Shown: positions 25,061 to 34,780 of the stretch, one piece after another
Position numbering within the stretch: position 1 is the stretch's first letter
How the letters are laid out: each line of letters begins with the position of its first letter
Assembly (NCBI GenBank): GCA_036936605.1
Contig: JAUPFV010000002.1
Location: 341,436,654 to 341,500,653, forward strand
Direction of reading: 5' to 3'
Length of the DNA stretch: 64,000 nt
Source of the DNA: Limnanthes douglasii subsp. nivea
Taxonomy: Eukaryota; Streptophyta; Magnoliopsida; Brassicales; Limnanthaceae
The notes under the pieces: generated by a model
Told to the model about the DNA's origin: nothing
The model's input: only the letters and a program-made list of their open reading frames with translations
Databases searched by the model: none
Program-made: the position numbers and the translations under genes

Positions 25061-26317
25061 TGTAAAAAGAGTTTATCCAGGAGCTGAAGATGGACTACTT
25101 CAAAGTTGGCAAAGTAACCTTCCAAATTTTGAAGGACTTTGCCAAGAAGAACTGGGTTCGGGCGTTTCACCGCGCCTTCAAGAACACGAATTTGATCATG
25201 AGCAACCTCTGGCGTTGTTCTGCTGAACCGCTCACCTTGGAGCAACTGCGCCAACCACCTAGCTTGGTGGATTTGGTTGCCAAGACAGACGCGCCCGACG
25301 CACACCTGTTCCATCCCAAACGCAATAAGGCGCCTAGCAAATGCTCCAAGTGAGACGAGGATGCCGAGCTGGCGAATGCTGAGACAACGGAGGCCGACGC
25401 TATAGGACAAAGGGTTGGAGTTGTTACTGAGGATGATGAAGCCCCCCGGTCTGAGGAAGTGACCAAGAAAGTGAAGGAGAAGGCTGAGGCTGATGGTGCC
25501 CGAGCCAAAAAATCGAAACGCCCAAAGAAGGAGAGTGGTCCTGCTGATACTCCCGCTTCCGTTGATAACACGACCATCCCGACGCTTTTTGAACAATACG
25601 AGGAGGTCAAGGGTGGGGAGGTGGCCGCTCCCGCAGCAGTACCGTCTGAGAAAGCTCCGGTTGTGGTGATTCCTAATGATGATGATGTGAGGCGAAAGAA
25701 CGTTGTTCCCTCAGGGGCAGCGGAAGCTGACTGGGCATCGTCCAGTAGTACTAAGCCCGTGCTGTCAGTTCCTGGGAGCCCGTATACCTTCGCTTTACGG
25801 GTAACTGACGGGTTATACTTGTCTTTGTACAATGTGATCGTGCCTTTGTCGATGAAAGAAAGGCATGCAGGAGAGCTAAGCCAGAAGCTTACGGATGCGG
25901 AAGGGAAAATTGTCGCGCTTGAAGAGGAGGTAAAAAAAGCTCTTGGAGGACAAGCTGAAAAAGGTTGAAAAAACCTTAGGGCGGGTCAGAAAGGAATGCG
26001 ACGACCGAGTTGGGCAGTTAGCAGTGACAAAAATTCAGAACCATTTCTTTCGTTACTCTGCAGCGAAGAAAGCGAAAGAGATTGTCGATCTTAAAAATGA
26101 CAACGCACTATTTGCTGATAAGTGTCAGAAATGGACGGACAAATAGACTGCCGAGGCTAATGCGGCTTATGTGCTGACCTTTCACAACCGCTTCCCCGAC
26201 CTTCCCCTTGGGTCCATGTGGTTGGATGTTCCCGAGGCAGATCGACCATCCGATGTGGTCTGCGAAGATGAAGAGTCGGAGGACGCAGAGACTGAGCCTG
26301 AGGATGAGGACGCTTAA
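25061..26317 (+). pseudogene. TE-A antisense gene, exon 2 (coiled coil, FPxxxLGxxW block, acidic tail)
   Basis: It encodes a conserved opening (GKVTFQILKDFAKKNWVRAF, then NLWRCSAEPLTLEQLRQPP), a basic/acidic linker with KKSKRPKK-like nuclear-localisation-style clusters, a segment PVLSVPGSPYTFALRVTDGL, a heptad-like Glu/Lys/Leu-rich stretch, then HNRFPDLPLGSMWLDVPE and a Glu/Asp-rich end. A TAA sits two codons after the splice junction, there are further stops (near 25351 and 26143), and frame breaks near 25960. The same layout is found in TE-C and TE-D, so the protein was once constrained. Confidence 0.75.
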
Positions 26318-26514
26318 ACTCCCCCCCCCCCCTTTTGTATCGAAATTTTGTAACTTTTGGGTCTGTAGATCCCTTTTGACTGTGTTTGTAGATCTCTTTT
26401 GACTGTGTCGTTACTGTTCACCTTGAAATGTTTAAATTTTCCCATAATCTCGAAGTTTTCTCCAATCTGCTTCTGTAATTCGATATCTGATCGGGCATGA
26501 TTGTTTTCATTGCT

Positions 26515-26930
26515 AATAAATTTTCATAGGGTCGAAAATAATGTTCTGTTGATCGGTGCTTAATTGAAAAAACTCCATAGGGTCGGGAATAATAATGTAG
26601 ATCACCTATTAAAAATGTAGATCAGGTAAACACTGAAAAACCTATTAAGGTTCTATAGATCAATGTGTACTCGAAAATTTCCCATAGGGTCGAGAATAAA
26701 GATGTAGATCAGTTAAATACTGAAAAAACCCATTAAAGTTCTGTCGATTAATATGTAATTGAAACCTTTCCCATAGGGTCAGGAATAAAAATGTAGATCA
26801 GTTAGACACTGAAAAACCTATTAAGGTTCCGTAGATCAATGTGTAATTGTAAATTTTCCCATCGGGTCGGGAATAAAAATGTAGATCAGTTAGACACGGA
26901 AAAACCCATTAAGGTTCTGTAGATCAATTA
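26515..26930. repeat. ~89-bp minisatellite in the TE-A 3' region
   Basis: The unit contains ATGTAGATCAGTTAGACACTG, AAAAACC(T/C)ATTAAGGTTC and CCCATAGGGTCGGGAATAAA. The ATAGGGTC anchor recurs near 26684, 26773 and 26861 (88-89 bp apart), with partial units before. The same kind of unit is amplified in TE-D. Confidence 0.85.
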
Positions 26931-27026
26931 AGATCGCCAAAAGTTGTCTATTAGCTCGTCAGCTAATGGACTCTCTTTTAATACTTCCGAATTTTAATAG
27001 GCAAAATATTAGATTAAAAAGATCGG

Positions 27027-27100
27027 TTGCTATGATGCCTCATTAAAACCTTCTCGCGCCACCGAGGTAGGAAAGAGTACATCTCCGACCAAAGGTTTTT
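27027..27100 (-). other. Conserved non-coding block downstream of TE-A integrase
   Basis: On the minus strand CTCTTTCCTACCTCGGTGGC, then GCGAGAAGGTTTTAATGAGG. Nearly the same block occurs at 45460-45515 (TE-C) and 60178-60245 (TE-D). CCTCG and CGAGG can pair around GTGGCG in TE-D (CGAGA in TE-A). It resembles the GGTTTTAATGAGGCA block common near the 3' end of plant LTR elements. Confidence 0.6.
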
Positions 27101-27142
27101 ACATAGACAATGATTACAAAGAATTTATAAAGATTGATAAAA

Positions 27143-27894
27143 TTACTTCAAATATATCTTTAAATATTCAATGTTCCAAGGGAGCCTTAATAAACGTCTG
27201 TGCTTGTCCTGCAATCGATACGTCCCACTCTTAATTCTTTCCACTACTTTATACGGTCCTTCCCAGTTCGGGGCGAGTTTGTCGAGGCTTTTGTCTTTGG
27301 TATGCAGAAAAACTCTTCTCAAAACCCTATCCCCAACTTGGAACTCTCGCCGACGTACCTTTGGCGCATACCGACTCCTCATTAAGGTCTGATAATGTAA
27401 AGAATTCAGTTGAGCTCGGCTTCTTTTTTCTTCTACCAGGTCTAAATCTAGTCGTTTCTCATCCTCGTTTGTATTCTCATCATAATGCCTGATCCTAAAA
27501 GATGGGAATATTGACTCTACTGGGGTGACATCATCCATTCCATAAACCAAGGCATAAGGTGATTCTTTAGTCACCGTTCGAGGCATAGTTCGGTAAGCCC
27601 ACAATACTTCTTGCAAGTAACCCGGCCATTTACCAGCTTTACCTTCCATGTTCTTTTTTAGCCCGTCCAGGATGGTTCGGTTCGTGATTTCAACTTTCAT
27701 GTTCGCCTGGGGATGGAAAGGGGCAGAAAAACATTGCCTAATTCTATGGGTCGTACAAAAGGATTTCATCTCGCTGCTGTCAAACTGAGGTACGTTGTCT
27801 ATGGTGAGCCTTTGAGGTACCCCGAACCTACAGCAGATGTTCGACCAGATAAATTTGATGATATCCTTAGTCCTCGTTCCCGATAATGGTTCGG
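27143..27894 (-). pseudogene. TE-A integrase (core remainder and C-terminal part)
   Basis: Integrase inserts the cDNA into the genome. The frame enters the catalytic core after a deletion junction near 27890 and shows TIDNVPQFD (second catalytic Asp, family DNGPQF), then SAPFHPQANMKVEITN (catalytic Glu), and ends with KVRRREFQVGDRVLRRVF and LAPNWEGPYKVVE. The first catalytic Asp and the HHCC zinc-binding domain are missing, so it cannot work. There is no chromodomain after the GPY/F-like motif. One stop separates the 208-codon frame from the segment before it in my reading, or the frame runs on; this is uncertain. Confidence 0.85.
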
Positions 27895-28560
27895 CTTAGC
27901 CCCGCACACCTGCGATAATCTCAGACCGGCCAGGGCAGCTTCATATTCAGCTTCGTTGTTAGAAGTGGCAAAACCAAATTAGATTGCCTAATGCATATTT
28001 ATGCTCGTAGGGGTGATTATATGTACGCTCGCGCCGCACCCATTGACGTTCGACCCACCATCGGTTCGAATAACCCACTCAACTAGCTCTTCTTTCTCGG
28101 GCGACTCTTCTTGGTCTGGTCGGTTGGAATGAAATTCGACTATGAAATCCGCTAGGGCCTGGCCTTTGATGGTTGTTTTTGGCTCAAAATTGATGTCAAA
28201 ATCGCCTAGCTCAACCGACCATTTAGCCATTCTTTCTAACATGTCCGGTCGCTGAAGAACATACCTGATTGGAAAAGAGGTTCGAACGACAATGGGGTGG
28301 GCCTGAAAATATGGTCGCATTTTTCGCGCCGCGGTCACCAAAGCCAAGGCCATTTTGTCCAACTTTAAATACCGCGTCTCCGCATCTAATAGGCTTTTGC
28401 TCACGAAGTATACTGCTTTGGGAACTGTTCCCGATTCGCAGATCAGTGCCGCATGTACCACAAAATCTGAAACTGCTATATAAAGAAAAAGAGTCTCCCC
28501 TGTCAGGGGCTTCTTTAGAAGGTTCGGGGACGATAAATAAGTTTTGATCCCTAAAAGGCC
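27895..28560 (-). pseudogene. TE-A RNase H and beginning of second RNase H
   Basis: The first RNase H (connection-type) shows YFVSKSLLDAETRYLKLDKM and AHPIVVRTSFP. It is followed by a second RNase H start, WVIRTDGGSNVNGCGASV, with its first catalytic Asp. A doubled RNase H is a mark of the Tat lineage. After the NNEAEYEAALAGL-like block the frame jumps into integrase, showing a deletion. A one-base shift near 28570 separates it from RT. Confidence 0.8.
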
Positions 28561-29633
28561 TTATCACAAGCTGGCATCCAAACAAAAGACTTAGCATTTC
28601 GCAAGACCTGAAAAAATGGAGCGCATTTGTCAGATGAACGAGAAATAAATCGATTCAGAGCCGCTAAACGCCCGGTTAATATCTGAACCTCCTTGATATT
28701 CCTGGGCGGGGTCATGTTGGTAAGACCTTGTAACTGAATCGGGTCTGCCTCGATTCCTTTTTTGCTAACAAAGAATCCCAAGAACTTTCCCGATCTTACC
28801 CCAAAAGAACATTTTTCCGGGTTTAACTTGAGATTTATACTCCTTAGACTGCCAAAAGTCTCCCTCAAATCAGCGAGATGATCTTCATCTGTGCCGCTCT
28901 TCACAAGTATGTCGTCGATGTAAACTTCCATATTTCTCCCTATCTGGCTCTCAAAAGTCTTGTTCACCAATCTTTGGTAAGTCGCTCTTGCGCTTTTTAA
29001 CCCAAATGGCATAACCTTATAACAATATAAGCCTCGGCCCGTCATAAACGTTGTGCTCTCCTGATCTGTTGGGTGCAACTTGATTTGATTATAGCCTGCA
29101 TAGACATCCATAAAAGAGATTAATCGGTTTCCCGACGTCGAGTCCACCAACTGGTCAATTTTTGGCATCGGGAAGGGGTCTTTTGGGCATGCTCGATTAA
29201 GGTCGGTAAAGTCTACGCACATCCTCCACTTGTCATGTTTCTTTTTAACCAGGACGGGATTGGACGTCCAAAGCGGGTAACTTGATTCTTTGATGTGACC
29301 GACGCTGAGCATTCTTTTAACCTCTCTCAGAATAATCTCTGCCTTTTCTGGCAAAAAGGCCCGACGCTTTTGTGAGACGGGTCTGACGTTCTTATTGATA
29401 GTTAGCTTGTGAATTACATGGTCTTCTGGGACCCCGGTAACATCCTTCGAGCACCATGCGAACAGATTCAAATTCTCCTGTAGTAATAAGATTAACTGTC
29501 TCTTGAAGCCTGGTGATAAGTTAGTGCCTATCTGTAAAACTCGTCCCTCGGTAAACTGATGTTTTTCACATTCTTCATCGGTAGTCAAAAAACTAGGAGC
29601 CTCCCTGGGATTGTCGACAGGTAGCGACCCCAA
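28551..29633 (-). CDS. TE-A reverse transcriptase
   Basis: RT copies the element RNA into DNA in virus-like particles. The open frame of 360 residues holds NPVLVKKKHDKWRMCVDFTD (130-145), FMDVYAGYNQI with the first catalytic Asp (about 176), MPFGLKSARATYQRLVN, and the YIDD box (238-241), the usual gypsy form of YxDD. All catalytic residues are present. The frame continues upstream without interruption to the conserved TAG at 29652-29654. A stop after DKAF reflects a one-base frameshift before RNase H. Confidence 0.93.
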   Translation of the reverse strand: MGSLPVDNPREAPSFLTTDEECEKHQFTEGRVLQIGTNLSPGFKRQLILLLQENLNLFAWCSKDVTGVPEDHVIHKLTINKNVRPVSQKRRAFLPEKAEIILREVKRMLSVGHIKESSYPLWTSNPVLVKKKHDKWRMCVDFTDLNRACPKDPFPMPKIDQLVDSTSGNRLISFMDVYAGYNQIKLHPTDQESTTFMTGRGLYCYKVMPFGLKSARATYQRLVNKTFESQIGRNMEVYIDDILVKSGTDEDHLADLRETFGSLRSINLKLNPEKCSFGVRSGKFLGFFVSKKGIEADPIQLQGLTNMTPPRNIKEVQILTGRLAALNRFISRSSDKCAPFFQVLRNAKSFVWMPACDKAF

Positions 29634-29651
29634 GGGAAGTCCTGCTAATTG

Positions 29652-29654
29652 CTA
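29652..29654 (-). promoter_or_regulatory. TE-A protease/RT junction stop in readthrough context (UAG CAA UUA)
   Basis: The minus strand reads GAT TAG CAA TTA GCA. The RT frame continues from this stop, and the frame upstream encodes the protease tail (RECYRATLAP). UAG CAA UUA is the tobacco mosaic virus type I readthrough signal (UAG CAR YYA). TE-B and TE-C have UAG at the same place. Confidence 0.6.
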
Positions 29655-30630
29655 ATCTCGTGATTGCTCCATCTTTTGATCCCTTATTGGTGCTAAAGTC
29701 GCGCGGTAGCATTCTCTTGCCGCTTTATGGATGCTTCGCACCACCCTACATTATTCCCGACCACGTATTTCAAACATTGATGAATCATGGACATTACTGC
29801 GTGCATTCGTGATAGCCATGACCTGCCAAAAATCGCATTATGGGAGGCTGGAGCATCTACCACGACGAATAAAATGGTGACCTCCTTCTTGAAAGGCTCG
29901 CAGCCCAGCCGGACAATGCCTTCGAACTCTCCAATCACTTCTGCAGCCGATCCTGTGAACACTACGATAGTTCGGTCCGAATGTGTAATTAGCGGAGGTG
30001 TCCTGAACTTGGCGAATGTTGATGCAAAGATTATGTTTGTCGAGCTTCCAGCGTCTACAAGGATGCGTCGAACTTCTTCCCCCGCAATGGCCGCCCCGAT
30101 AACAACGGCATCTTCGTGAGGACCGGCTATGTCTCGCATGTCGTCGTCGTCAAAATACAAAATCGGCGAGGGGATGCCTTTCGAGTGGGGATAAGCCCGA
30201 GCTTCCAACTGAGTCGCTAGGTTCACAATATGTCTCTTTCGGGAAGAGTGCGTGATCCCTGCCATATAATCACCCCCAAAAATGGTCAATGATTCAAAAC
30301 ATCGACAGAGGTTCCTCACATTTCCTTTACTTTCTGCAGCTTCTTCTTCAATGACCACGATGAGGTTACGGCTGACATCAGGATTAAGATATTCGACGGA
30401 GACGTCGAAAAGGTCGGTCACATTGGAGATTGCCATGGTTGTCTCTGGCTTCTGCACCGTCACGATTTCTTTTGACGTTGTGCCCTGCTGCGCTTTCTTT
30501 TTCACATACTCGAGTAAATTTCCGTATTCTATCAGCATCTGTATTTCCTTTTTGAGAGCGATACAATCCTTGGTATCGTTTCCCACGTCTTCATGGTATC
30601 GGCATTATCGGTTGTTCCTATTTTCCCGAG
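29655..30630 (-). pseudogene. TE-A gag C-terminal part and aspartic protease
   Basis: Upstream lies a decayed gag zinc knuckle (CRYHEDVGNDTKDC; one His replaced by Asn). The protease active site reads ILVDAGSSTNIIF, where most plant gypsy elements have D-T/G-G-S-S; the catalytic Asp is present. Then come VGEFEG/IGEFEGIVRLG and HNAIFGRSWLSRMHA (flap and hydrophobic-hydrophobic-G blocks). A one-base loss in a G run near 29745 shifts the frame, so the protein now ends about 40 bases before the conserved TAG. Confidence 0.85.
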
Positions 30631-30790
30631 GCGTTGGTATGGGGAAGAGCCTCTGATATATCCCGCACTTCTTAGTCTTTTCGTAGATCGTAGACACACA
30701 TTCCGTCAAATCAGCAAAGTAAGCAGGTCGGATTCATTTATTAGATATCGGTCGTGAAACCACCTGGTTAATATGTTTTATCCTTTGGCC

Positions 30791-31372
30791 CTAGGATGCT
30801 AGAGGCTTGATCGGCGTGGACTGGGTCGGTGGTATCGAGCTGATCGGCTGGATTTGCGGGGCATAGCCAGATTGAGTTCCCTGCTTTATAACGACCGATG
30901 CTTGCGCACTCTGCTGAATTTGTGCTACCAGCTCGGACGCCTCGGTTTCTTCTATCAATATTTGCTTTTCCACCTGAGCTAGAAGGGCGGAAAAAGTGAA
31001 AGCTTGTTTCTTGGTGACTGCTTGCTTCATCGGTCCTTGGATCAGCCCTAAACGATATGCTGTCAAAGCCACGTTCTCTTCGCAATGATCAAGGTCGGTC
31101 TTTGCATTGATAAAGTGCCTGGCGTAATCCCTGAGGCTCTCTCCCAGCCTTTGTTTACAGTTAACGATCGTATCACCATTGGCCCGGAAACTTTTGCTTC
31201 CCACAAATTGCTGACGGAACATCACCCAGAACATCCCAAAAAAAATTATACAACCCTGAGGTAGCCGGTTGTACCACTTAGACCCCCGATCCTTGAAAGT
31301 CATCGAAAAAGCTCGGCATAACAGCTTATCGTCATTATCGAAACTCAACGTAGAATTTTTGAAGGCTTCCAA
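30791..31372 (-). CDS. TE-A gag, capsid-like region
   Basis: Gag forms the virus-like particle. The frame contains KWYNRLPQGCIIFFGMFW and FRQQFVGSKSFRANGDTIVN, then GESLRDYARHFINAKTDLDH, the signature of the plant retrotransposon gag domain (W-x-x-L-P-x-G-x-I-x-x-F). It is cut off from the N-terminal gag frame by a short gap with stops (31373-31477) and from protease by frame breaks near 30640-30790. Confidence 0.9.
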   Translation of the reverse strand: MEAFKNSTLSFDNDDKLLCRAFSMTFKDRGSKWYNRLPQGCIIFFGMFWVMFRQQFVGSKSFRANGDTIVNCKQRLGESLRDYARHFINAKTDLDHCEENVALTAYRLGLIQGPMKQAVTKKQAFTFSALLAQVEKQILIEETEASELVAQIQQSAQASVVIKQGTQSGYAPQIQPISSIPPTQSTPIKPLAS

Positions 31373-31477
31373 ATGGTTGTCGGGTCTCTTTTACCATCGT
31401 ACTTCTCCAATTTCGAGATGTCAAACCTCTTCGGGAGATGTTCCCGACAATATTTCGTTTGACAACGGTGAAGCTCT

Positions 31478-32077
31478 CTAATTCATTTCAAATCTGAACG
31501 AACCGTTGTCGAGCCCCTCGGTCTGAACTCCATACAATCCTTCATTTCCCGGATTGATGAATTGGCTACTGATTCTGTACCCCTGGGTCTGGCTATTTGA
31601 TGGTTGCCACTGAACCTGGGGTAGGACTACCCGCTCCTCTCTGCTGCTTGTTAACATCCCTTCTTTTTCAAGTGAAACTGGCGTTCTTTTCTCGATGCTA
31701 CCCTTCTTGAACTTGGGTGATTCAGAACGTGGTGCCCTATTACGTCGGGAATTTCTCTTTTGTGCGCATTTGTTCAGTCTTTCCTTGCGTTGGTATTCTC
31801 TTCCCGACGAATCATCCGAAGTGTAATTAGCAGAAATACCCTGGTCATCCTTTCGGTATCGCTCAGCTTTTCCATCCCGGTCCCCGTCTGGGTGGGGCTC
31901 CCGATAATATCGAACAGGTCGGGCATCGATAAGGTGGTCTATACTCGGATAGCCTTCTCCACGGTTGTCTATAATCGGTTCTTTTCCTTTGCCTTCCCGA
32001 ATTCTTTTGTCATCTAGAGCCCGCTCTTTTTCTGCGTTCAGCTTTGCGGTGTCTTCCATTAACTGTCTCCTGGTCAT
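31478..32077 (-). CDS. TE-A gag, N-terminal region
   Basis: The 199-residue frame starts MTRRQLMEDTAKLNAEKERA and is very rich in charged residues (Arg, Lys, Glu, Asp). It is the first coding sequence after the leader (32078-32261) and PBS, so it is read as the N-terminal part of gag. It shows no globular domain that I can name. Confidence 0.7.
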   Translation of the reverse strand: MTRRQLMEDTAKLNAEKERALDDKRIREGKGKEPIIDNRGEGYPSIDHLIDARPVRYYREPHPDGDRDGKAERYRKDDQGISANYTSDDSSGREYQRKERLNKCAQKRNSRRNRAPRSESPKFKKGSIEKRTPVSLEKEGMLTSSREERVVLPQVQWQPSNSQTQGYRISSQFINPGNEGLYGVQTEGLDNGSFRFEMN

Positions 32078-32261
32078 GATAAGAGTTGATCACTTATCCC
32101 GACCTTGCGCGTAATACTCCTGACCCGGTACTTCCTCGCCCTCAGACAGTGAAATGGCTCGGGCCACCTATCTTCCGACCCTTTCCCCAACTGCTTCGTC
32201 ATTCATTCTTTAAGATTAAATCGCGATTTTTAAAGAAAAAGTTTTCTTTTTTTTATCACGT

Positions 32262-32280
32262 GTTCCCACAGACGCCGCCA
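32262..32280 (-). other. TE-A primer-binding site
   Basis: On the minus strand TGGCGGCGTCTGTGGGAAC starts one base after the 5' LTR end. TGGCGCCGTCTGTGGGAAC-like sites are common in this group of plant gypsy elements. The exact tRNA is not assigned. Confidence 0.7.
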
Positions 32281-32281
32281 G

Positions 32282-32611
32282 TGATGAGAGAATAAATGAC
32301 AAGAATGAGGAATCTTGGATCTTGGACCTGATGTGACTAGAGCTCAAAATGTAGAAAGAGAAAGTAGAAAGAGAATATATTAAAGAATTGTCCACCTACC
32401 AAGAATAAATGGGTTCCTTTTTCTAGTGGGGAAGGTGGGACCCATTTATGTCTTTGGTAGTCTTTATTATTTCACAATTAGTCCTCTACAAACTAATTTA
32501 TTTACATATTATCCTCAAGTAAATAAATAAATACACTAATTGGCATATTTCCCTTCTCCTCTTTGCAATTAACTCATTTTCCATTGGGATTGGCGAATTA
32601 CTCCCTTATCA
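32282..32611 (-). repeat. TE-A 5' LTR (right)
   Basis: It begins TGATGAG and ends TTATCA (plus orientation). The minus-strand TATA box seen in the left LTR (TATAAAAGG) is here TAGAAAAAGG (complement of 32417-32425), so the promoter of this copy is probably weakened. Confidence 0.92.
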
Positions 32612-32640
32612 ATAATCACTCAGCTCCACTGACCACTTGG

Positions 32641-33970
32641 TCATTCTACTTGACACATCACTTTCTGAAGAACACTTTTCAAGGGAAAGGATGTTCGAAC
32701 AACAATAGAATGAGCTTGGAAGTATGGCCTCATCTTTCTTGATGCAATTACCAAGGCCAATGCCAGTTTTTCCGACTTCAAATATCTTATTTCGGCATCC
32801 AACAGAATTTTGCTAATGTAATACATCGGACGAGGGTAATTTTCCATTTCTCTTACTAGCACAGCACTTATTGCATACACTGATACAGCTAGATATACGT
32901 AGATATTTCCCCTTCGAACAGGTTTGAAGAGAGTCTTAGGTGAAGACAAATGCATCTTGATTTTAATAAAATCCTGATCACACTGTGGAGACCAATTAAA
33001 GTCTTTGGCATTCTTCAACACTTGGAAGAATATAGTGCACTTTTCTGATGATCTTAAAATAAACATGTTCAACGTAACCAAACGTCCTGTTAGTCTTTGA
33101 ACTTCTTTGATATTCCGAGGAGGGTCCATAGCTAGCAAGGCATTAAGTTGATCCAGATCATGTTGAATTCCTTTCTTACTTATTATGTAGCCCAAGAACT
33201 TTCCAGATCGGACCCCAAATACACACTTTTCACTGTTCAATTCTAAATTCACAACCTCTAAGTTAGAGAATGTTTCTTGAAGGTCAGATATATGTACATC
33301 TTCCTCCAAGCTTTTAACCATCTTATCATCTATGTAAACTTCCATGTTTCTGCCAATCTGATTAGCAAAGGCTTTATTCACTAATCTTTGGTAAGTAGCC
33401 CCAATATTTTTTAAACCGAATGGCATCACCTTATAACAATGAAGATCTATGTCTGTGATGAGAGTAGTGTGGTTTTGATCTTTTGGATCTACTTGAATCT
33501 GGTTGTACCCTGAAAATGCATCCATGAATGATAACAACCTATTTCCAGATGTCGAATCCACCAACTGATCTATCCGAGGAACGGGATCAAGATCTTTTGG
33601 GCATGCCCTATTAATATCAGTAAAATCAATGCACATGTGCCACTTACCATTCTTTTTCTTGACTAGAACGGGGTTGGCAGTCTACAAAGGGTACTGAGGT
33701 TCTTTAATGTGACCCATCTTGGTCAAACGATCAACTTCCTGAACAATCACATCTGCGTTTTTCTTAGAGATAGACCTTCTCATTTGTATAACTGGCGCAA
33801 CATCAGTTCGGATTGACAACTTATGAGAAACAATATCAGTTGGCACCCCAGTGACATCACTATTACACCATGCAAAGACATGTTGATTATTTATCAATAG
33901 GTATTATAATACTGGGAGCCTCCACGGGATCATCAATTTAATTCTCATCACCGGAGGGCTCCAATAACTG
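32641..33970 (-). pseudogene. TE-B reverse transcriptase and start of RNase H
   Basis: It contains CIDFTDINRACPKD, FMDAFSGYNQIQVDP (first catalytic Asp), KVMPFGLKNIGATYQRLV, the YIDD box (YIDDKMVKSLEEDV), then the RNase H start NYPRPMYYISKILLDAE and AHSIVVRTSFPLK. A stop splits it near 33640-33690 (TVYKG where TxxPLW-NxV is expected) and the frame upstream of 33897 is shifted. Non-functional. Confidence 0.9.
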
Positions 33971-33973
33971 CTA
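33971..33973 (-). promoter_or_regulatory. TE-B protease/RT junction stop in readthrough context (UAG CAG UUA)
   Basis: The minus strand reads AAT TAG CAG TTA TTG, which fits CAR YYA exactly. It aligns with the TAG of TE-A and TE-C. An A-run just upstream has probably gained one base, so the stop is now one base out of the protease frame in this dead copy. Confidence 0.5.
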
Positions 33974-34780
33974 ATTTTTTGTTAACCTTGACTGTCTCTA
34001 AAGTCTTAGGGGAAAGGGCTGTTGCATAACTTTTCCTGGCTATCTTCTGGCTGCTCCGGACAACACCTACTTGTCCCTGTATAGCATACTTCAAACATTG
34101 GTGGACCGTAGAGGCCACATCATGCATTCTGGAGAGCCAAGACCTCCCAAATATTGCAATTTAAGATGTTGGGCAATCCACCACAACAAACAGTACTCTT
34201 ACCATTTTCTTAAAGGGTATTTTTTCCAACAACACTTCCTCTTCGAACTCCCCAATCACATCTCTAGAATTTCATGTGAAGCCTACGATGGTTATATTTG
34301 AACGTTGTATAACTGAAGGGTTTCTCATCTGCTTGTAGGAGCTTAAAAACATGATGTTTTTCGAACTGCATGTGTCAATCAGAATTCACGTATATCGTTT
34401 CCTTCTATTGATACCTCATATTACCACAACATTTTTATGAGGCCCTGCAATGTCTCTCAGGTCATCCTCATCGAAAACTATAAAGGGAGATGGGTATTTA
34501 TACAGGTGGGTGGACATCCCTCCATCCAACTAGGTGGCCAAAGTGTGGACATGCCTCTTCCTTGATGAAGTAGAAGGTTCAGTCACAGTATCCCCTCCGA
34601 AAATAGTCAATGACTCAAAAACATTAATCAGACCGGATACCGTTTTGGTTTTGTCTGTTATTACCCCTACCCGATTTTGACTCAGATGTGGATCAAGATA
34701 CTCAGAGTCTATATAAAACCTTTCAGTAATTATCATTGCACCTTCTTGTGTGGATGTTCCAGGATTGGTCGAAGGCATAG
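33974..34780 (-). pseudogene. TE-B protease region
   Basis: The minus strand shows the tail ARKSYATALSPKTL, a segment equal to SRMHDVASTVHQCLKYA, and at the 5' side TKTVSGLINVFESLTIFGGD, all matching TE-C. The active-site region near 34370-34400 is degraded. Stops and shifts are frequent. Confidence 0.75.

Larger units (their letters stand above)
21824..32611 (-). mobile_element. TE-A: Ty3/gypsy (Tat-like) LTR retrotransposon, internally deleted
   Basis: It is bounded by LTRs 21824-22139 and 32282-32611. Minus-strand order is gag, protease, reverse transcriptase, RNase H, start of a second RNase H, integrase; a plus-strand gene lies between integrase and the left (3') LTR. A PBS-like site next to the right LTR and a G-rich polypurine tract next to the left LTR confirm orientation. 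About 20 mismatches plus one 14-bp gap separate the LTRs by eye (about 6%). The 5-bp flanks differ (AACTG versus ATAAT), so there is no target duplication. An internal deletion removes most of the second RNase H and the first part of integrase, and a hAT-like MITE interrupts the antisense gene. It is non-autonomous today. Confidence 0.93.

Noticed and set aside
25167..25832. 221-codon minus-strand frame, Ser/Ala-rich
   Set aside because: It is the shadow of exon 2 of the TE-A antisense gene, whose plus-strand frame aligns with TE-C and TE-D.
21805..32635. Shared TCACTCA near both flanks of TE-A as an extended target duplication
   Set aside because: It is not adjacent to the LTR ends, the distances differ on both sides, and 5-bp flanks disagree; probably chance.
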